From positions 1 to 64,000 of the forward strand of contig CAWIZC010000041.1 of the NCBI GenBank assembly GCA_963840445.1: 64,000 nt of DNA. The letters are read 5' to 3'. This DNA is from AWTP1-13 sp963840445. Its GTDB lineage: Bacteria; Pseudomonadota; Alphaproteobacteria; Rhizobiales; Hyphomicrobiaceae. Made by a program: the position numbers and the translations under genes. The notes below the pieces were generated by a model that searched no databases, was not told the origin of the DNA, and saw only the letters and a program-made list of their open reading frames with translations. This document shows, in pieces, positions 60,513 through 64,000 of the stretch (positions are counted from its first letter, which is position 1; each line of letters starts with the position of its first letter).

Positions 60513-61436
60513 ATGCGTATGACGTGCTCCTTTGCGCGCCGCATCGATGGTTCGTGCATTGTTGCCACTGTGCAAATCCCCGTTGGACGTAGAGCGAATC
60601 GGCTCTCTCGCTTCTACAATGGTGATTCGCTGAAGGGGCTAACAGCCCGTACTTTCTACCGAATTTCGGCGAGGTGGAGATTGACGAGCGCAGAGGATGT
60701 CAAGATCTATGCGGCTGGGCACGCTGCTGCTCTTGCTGCAGACATTGATCCCGATCTGTCTCCCGAGGCCTGGGCCGACAAACCGCTTTTTTCGTGCAAG
60801 CTGGAGGACGTGCGCCACTTTCTCGAAGGGGGGCTAAAGGAATTTCGACGGGGTGCAGAGCTCAAAGACGGCGGCAGACTCGGGATGCAGCGTGCCTTAA
60901 CGGCCGCGCTGTTCATGCTCGGTAGTCAACTAGTCCGACGTCGAGATCATGAGCTGCTGACGCCGCTAATGACGCTGTCCAGAGCCTTGGACGATTTAGA
61001 CACTGGTGGTCTACATCCTGCTTTTCTACCGCGACGCTCCGGTCGGCCAGCCGCAGGAACGGATGTAGTCGAATTTAAGGGGCGGTGTCTTGCGGCCGCC
61101 GACGTACTCCATCGACATGCGCTTGCGGGCAGCCATTTACCACGCCGCGAAGCCGACCTTGCGGTAGCTAAGCGAATGCACGTGGCAGCGACACGTCTTG
61201 GGATTAGAATGACAGACAAGAGCCTTGCGACTTGGCGGCGGGATGCTCGCAAGGCGACGAACAAAGGCGGATTACCCACGACGCTGTTTGTCTGGGTACA
61301 GGCGGCGCAAGGCATGGCAAAAAACTTGCGTGATGTTGGGCTGGGACCCGAAGAACAAATCGCATTATTGCTGGAGCCCTTTTCCGGCACAAACCTGTCC
61401 CATTTACCTGTCTCGGGTAAAAACGACGGGACATAA
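60513..61436 (+). CDS. Unrecognised accessory protein, divergent from the recombinase
   Basis: 307 residues, basic, no signal or transmembrane segment. Segments include ARTFYRISARWRLTSAEDVKIYAAGHAAALAADID, KLEDVRHFLEGGLKEF, LGMQRALTAALFMLGSQLVRRRDHELLTPLMTLSRALDDLDTGGLHPAFLPR and RRDARKATNKGG. Mostly helical. The intergenic distance to the recombinase is 62 bp, so both may share a control region. No family recognised. Confidence 0.6.
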   Translation: MRMTCSFARRIDGSCIVATVQIPVGRRANRLSRFYNGDSLKGLTARTFYRISARWRLTSAEDVKIYAAGHAAALAADIDPDLSPEAWADKPLFSCKLEDVRHFLEGGLKEFRRGAELKDGGRLGMQRALTAALFMLGSQLVRRRDHELLTPLMTLSRALDDLDTGGLHPAFLPRRSGRPAAGTDVVEFKGRCLAAADVLHRHALAGSHLPRREADLAVAKRMHVAATRLGIRMTDKSLATWRRDARKATNKGGLPTTLFVWVQAAQGMAKNLRDVGLGPEEQIALLLEPFSGTNLSHLPVSGKNDGT

Positions 61437-61645
61437 TACTGCTCCTTCTGTTTCAGCAAGGCAGCACCCAGACGTCGAACACTCGGCCCTCACGTCCGTT
61501 GCTGGGTAAACCTGACTGGAATTGAATATCTGCCGCGAGCACGGCAGATGATCTTTTTCTGCCTTAATGGGGTCCTGAATTAGTGGGAGAGCAAGAAAGT
61601 TCCGGCGCTTAGGCACTTCGGGCGTCAGCCGACTCAATCACGAGG
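61437..61645. other. Spacer with an IS-end-like sequence
   Basis: TTAATGGGGTCCTGAATTAGTGGGA (about 61562-61586, given in two parts here as TTAATGGGGTCC and TGAATTAGTGGGA) resembles the segment at 62338-62362. Both may be ends of DDE-type insertion sequences. No gene was recognised. Confidence 0.35.
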
Positions 61646-61696
61646 CCCAGATTCCTAATCTGGGGGTCACAGGTTCAAATCCTGTCGGGGTCACCA
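61646..61696 (+). tRNA. tRNA-Arg (CCT) 3' half, attachment-site scar
   Basis: Anticodon arm CCAGA-TTCCTAA-TCTGG (anticodon CCT), T arm ACAGG-TTCAAAT-CCTGT, acceptor CGGGGTC-A-CCA. The matching 5' acceptor and D arm are absent from the 60 bp upstream. So a second tRNA scar borders the recombinase island, of a different tRNA from the first. Confidence 0.8.
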
Positions 61697-61775
61697 ATAA
61701 TATCAATGATTTGATTGGGACCCGCGTTCCGCAGAAATTGGATAGAGGAACGCCAGCGGAACGTGAACTAGCCTG

Positions 61776-62021
61776 TCACTTCACGTAGCTCGGAGGCATC
61801 AGCTTCACGGTGTGCCCCAGTGATTGCAGCTCACGGCTCCAATGATGTGCTGTTGGGCAGGCTTCAATGCCCACCAGGCAGGGCGACAGATCGGCGAAGA
61901 ACTCAAGGACCTTGCCGCGGCTGACACGCTTGCGGATCACCACAGCGCCATCACCATCCACGCCGTGGGTCTGAAACACGGACTTCGCAATATCCAAGCC
62001 GATCGTGATAACTTCGCCCAT
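61776..62021 (-). pseudogene. IS110-family transposase, N-terminal remnant
   Basis: 81 residues, MGEVITIGLDIAKSVFQTHG to VKLMPPSYVK. The DEDD Asp in GLDIAKSVF and Glu in GIEACPTAHHW match IS110 transposases of about 300-400 residues. The frame stops just where PYVK-type sequence continues in intact copies, so only the first quarter remains. Other IS pieces lie downstream. Confidence 0.8.
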
Positions 62022-62371
62022 GGACGGCTTCCCTCAAGTGGTTCGCTTCGATGCAACCACCCTATGGCAACCTCGATGCCGCAGAGTGGGCGCCGTCCAC
62101 AGCGGCAAAAGCGTCGCGGACCTTGCGTCCGCTTTCAAGTTGAAGCGGTCATTGCCCAGCGGCACGCTGGACGACGATCACCACCGACAGCGCCTGGGAA
62201 AGCCCTTCCTCGTCAGGTCGGCCGGCAGCGCCACCTCATGGAGGTCGCGCTCTATCGCGGCAAGAGCATTGATGCTCGATGGTGAGCTGAAGGGGTCGCC
62301 GATGTCGCGCTGTCTCATGGCCCACCGCGTCCGATAACTTAGCGGACCCTGATTTAATAGGGACTTCGGCG

Positions 62372-62610
62372 TTAAGGACTCTGGGCGATAGCTGCCAGAG
62401 TGAACTCGGCTTGCGCTCCGAGCGTGCCGCGCAACCGGAGGCGACCGAGCCTGAGGATGTGTTTGAGATGAGCAAACAGCATCTCGACACGCTTGCGGTC
62501 GCGACGGGATTGCTCGAAGGCGTCCGTCTTGGCGAGCGATCGAGCCACGTCGCGGGCGTCCTCGTTGACGTCGCGCCGCGGCCGATACCCAAGCGAGTCC
62601 GGAGTTCTCG
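62372..62610 (-). pseudogene. DDE (IS1182/IS5-like) transposase, C-terminal remnant
   Basis: The leftward frame reads DVNEDARDVARSLAKTDAF, RRDRKRVEMLFAHLKHI, LRLGRLRLRGTLGAQAEF, TLAAIAQSP and then a stop at 62372-62374. VEMLFAHLK...LRLRG is the C-terminal signature of these transposases. No start codon or N-terminal domain is present. The next 24 bp look like the terminal repeat of the IS. Confidence 0.75.
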
Positions 62611-62792
62611 ATCGATTACCTCACGTCAAGCAGACGTTTCTTCAATCGTTGAAGCGTCCGCCCAAAGGCCTTGTTATCTCTCAGCGCCCGGGCAAGGACC
62701 AGCCCATCCTCGACCATCTCACCGAGCACGGCTTCTCGATTTTGAAGGTGGAAGAAAACTAGCATGTGGCGGCTCCGGAAAAACTGGCGGTC
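62611..62792 (+). pseudogene. Possible gene remnant
   Basis: Rightward frame with PHVKQTFLQSLKRPPKG, LVISQRPGKDQPILDHLTEHG and FSILKVEEN, then a stop at 62760-62762. The codon pattern looks protein-like but no start is present and the family is unknown; the other 62022-62371 sequence is unassigned. Confidence 0.3.
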
Positions 62793-63161
62793 TTAGCGGC
62801 CAAGCACGGTCACTTTGACGCGAGCGGTACCGCCCATGCCGATAGCTCCAGCCGCCGCCTTCGAGAGATCGATGATGCGACCAGCTGTATGTGGACCGCG
62901 ATCATTGATACGCACGTCCACCGAGCGACCGTTTCCCGTATGCGTGACGCGAACGCGGGTCCCAAAGGGCAGTGTGTTATGAGCGGCCGTCATGGCGCTG
63001 GGATTAAAGTGGCCGCCTGAAGCAAGGCGTTGCGGCTTTGAGTAGTAGGATGCCACGCCTGTCTGCCCCGAACTCCGTGTGACGCGGTCTGCCGCTGCTG
63101 GCCCGGACACTGATATTTGCATAGCGATTAACACTGCGGTTGGCAGAAGAAACAATTTCAT
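62793..63161 (-). CDS. rlpA: RlpA-like lytic transglycosylase domain protein
   Basis: 122 residues, short for RlpA. Signal peptide (LFLLPTAVLIAMQISVSGPAAA), then the double-psi beta barrel: GVASYYSKPQRLASGGHFNPSAMTAAHNTLPFGTRVRVTHTGNGRSVDVRINDRGPHTAGRIIDLSKAAA. The catalytic Asp in NDRGP and the GRIIDLS motif are there. No SPOR domain follows. It would cleave peptidoglycan at septa or the wall. The ATG at 63161 is preferred. Neighbouring gap 63162-63854 holds no clear gene but a promoter-like low-GC stretch near 63270-63320. Confidence 0.82.
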   Translation of the reverse strand: MKLFLLPTAVLIAMQISVSGPAAADRVTRSSGQTGVASYYSKPQRLASGGHFNPSAMTAAHNTLPFGTRVRVTHTGNGRSVDVRINDRGPHTAGRIIDLSKAAAGAIGMGGTARVKVTVLGR

Positions 63162-63429
63162 TCTGTTTGCTCTCTCTATCGGGAAGCTACGCTTACACAA
63201 CGAGCGAAACGCCAATCCGTTGCCCACACAGACGGACGCATGGTCTTTGCGAACCAAATTGGGGGTTTAAGGCGTTTTTCGTAACGTTAATCATTAATTT
63301 TACCAACGGAACCCGCCGATAATTTTAATTCCTACCTCGATGCGGTCCGGCGAGATCTTGCACCAGAGGATCCAAAGCAGCTCACGAGTTCAAGACGCGG
63401 AGCACTACTTTCAATAGCGGTCGGTGAGA

Positions 63430-63499
63430 CGGTGCGGCTCTCGAATATTGGAAGGGGAGTGCACGCGGTTTGGATGCGGTGCGGCTCACGAATTCTGGA
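63430..63499. repeat. Direct repeat of about 22 bp
   Basis: CGGTGCGGCTCTCGAATATT (63430-63449) and CGGTGCGGCTCACGAATTCT (63477-63496) match at all but three positions, 47 bp apart. A weaker third copy lies near 63377. Possible tandem binding sites or remnants. Confidence 0.5.
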
Positions 63500-63803
63500 C
63501 AGAGGCGAGGCTGCGAGCGCGGGGTTGTGCGAACTATGTGATGGTTGCAAGGAACAAGTAGACGAGAGTGCAGACCCCGAGGAGGAGGCCGACTGCGATC
63601 GCGGACGCCCATGCGCGGGAGCGGGGAGGTTCCGCCTCGCACCGTGGCGGGGCCTTCGCGTACGCGTGAAAGTCCTCCCCCTATTTGGGGATCGCCATCC
63701 GCGCAGAAGAGACCATTCTTACGGCCGGCGTGACGCTACTAGCCCTAATAGCGACACCAGTTGGCTGCCCGGCCATGAAGGGACTGGTCAGGGCTCAACC
63801 AAT

Positions 63804-63835
63804 GTGGGGTCGCATCTGCTTAGGTGCGGCCCCAC
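63804..63835. terminator. Terminator-like hairpin
   Basis: GTGGGGTCGCA and TGCGGCCCCAC form an 11-bp stem (one G-T pair) around a 9-10-base loop, followed by GATCTTTCTGG. No strong T-run. Also possible as a structured 5' region. Confidence 0.4.
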
Positions 63836-63854
63836 GATCTTTCTGGACTGCCTG

Positions 63855-63968
63855 GTGACCAACCCTGACAACGAGCCCGAGCTGTCACTGCGCGAAGCAG
63901 CTACCTTCCTCTTGGCGCTGATCGTATTTATCGCGCTTATGGCGTGGGCGGCAATTCAGTGGATGTGA
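63855..63968 (+). CDS. Possible 37-residue tail-anchored membrane peptide
   Basis: From a GTG: MTNPDNEPELSLREA followed by one transmembrane helix (ATFLLALIVFIALMAWAAIQWM) and a stop. No Shine-Dalgarno site was seen, so the start is a guess. The hydrophobic C-terminus is the only support. Confidence 0.35.
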   Translation: MTNPDNEPELSLREAATFLLALIVFIALMAWAAIQWM

Positions 63969-64000
63969 CGGAGCAGACCCAGCACCATTAGCGGCCTTTG

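Noticed and set aside
62411..62818. 135-residue plus-strand frame
   Set aside because: Runs antisense through a transposase remnant and then into an unrelated fragment and the RlpA gene end; composite artefact.
63432..63960. 178-residue plus-strand frame at the window end
   Set aside because: The first 140 residues have no protein-like character; only the final hydrophobic part is considered as a small peptide.

Overview
The window looks like chromosome of a GC-rich alphaproteobacterium, most likely Hyphomicrobiales (Rhizobiales). The grounds are an Aap/Bzt-type general L-amino-acid ABC transporter, a GTTC-N7-GTTC box of the alphaproteobacterial LexA type, an alphaproteobacterial GatB, and many small secreted and membrane proteins typical of that group. 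No rRNA, complete tRNA or CRISPR array was seen.

Layout. 0.2-4.6 kb: a sugar-modification group (polyprenyl-phosphate glycosyltransferase, extended SDR with a C-terminal extension, GMC-fold oxidoreductase carrying a four-cysteine motif). 4.8-14.8 kb: housekeeping genes (secreted LprI-like protein, sodB, a BT1-type transporter, rimK, rpe, rsgA, a frameshifted DUF2130 gene, an LhgO-like oxidase). 15-19.1 kb: amino-acid ABC transporter with the ATPase gene first. 19.4-24.1 kb: secreted papain-like protease and an envelope group (OmpA/BON protein, a 35-residue membrane peptide, a membrane-anchored protein with three helical repeats). 24.4-32.7 kb: thioesterase, DUF1772, LysE, P450, DedA, EEP-family protein with a lost catalytic residue, quinone oxidoreductase, GST. 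32.7-37.6 kb: pta, gltA, gcdH, DUF2848. 38.8-46.4 kb: peptide/nickel-type ABC transporter with two paralogous binding proteins. 46.6-48.8 kb: gatB and an SDR. 48.8-53.5 kb: exopolysaccharide-type genes, two leftward and two rightward from an AT-richer divergent promoter. 53.5-57 kb: secreted protein, AzgA-type purine permease, CinA-domain amidase, CitE-like lyase. 57-64 kb: accessory region with a large serine recombinase, two tRNA 3'-half scars, two unrecognised island genes, IS110 and DDE transposase remnants, and an RlpA-like protein.

The most striking structure is a family of about 76-bp hairpins with CTAG feet, present as eight units in four pairs at three intergenic loci (33.7, 37.65 and 40.77-41.1 kb). 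Each pair joins one unit whose foot continues GTG(T/C)G(G/A) with one whose foot continues TGTCC. In three pairs the spacer is exactly 13 bp, and in all eight units a short asymmetric bulge lies on the arm that faces the partner. Stem sequences differ between units yet stay self-complementary. This resembles a REP/REPIN-like element, although no mobilising transposase is visible here.

A second theme is single-base indels in otherwise well-conserved genes (DUF2130, pta, dppD, possibly gatB, a glycosyltransferase). They may be consensus errors, so C-termini there should be treated with caution.
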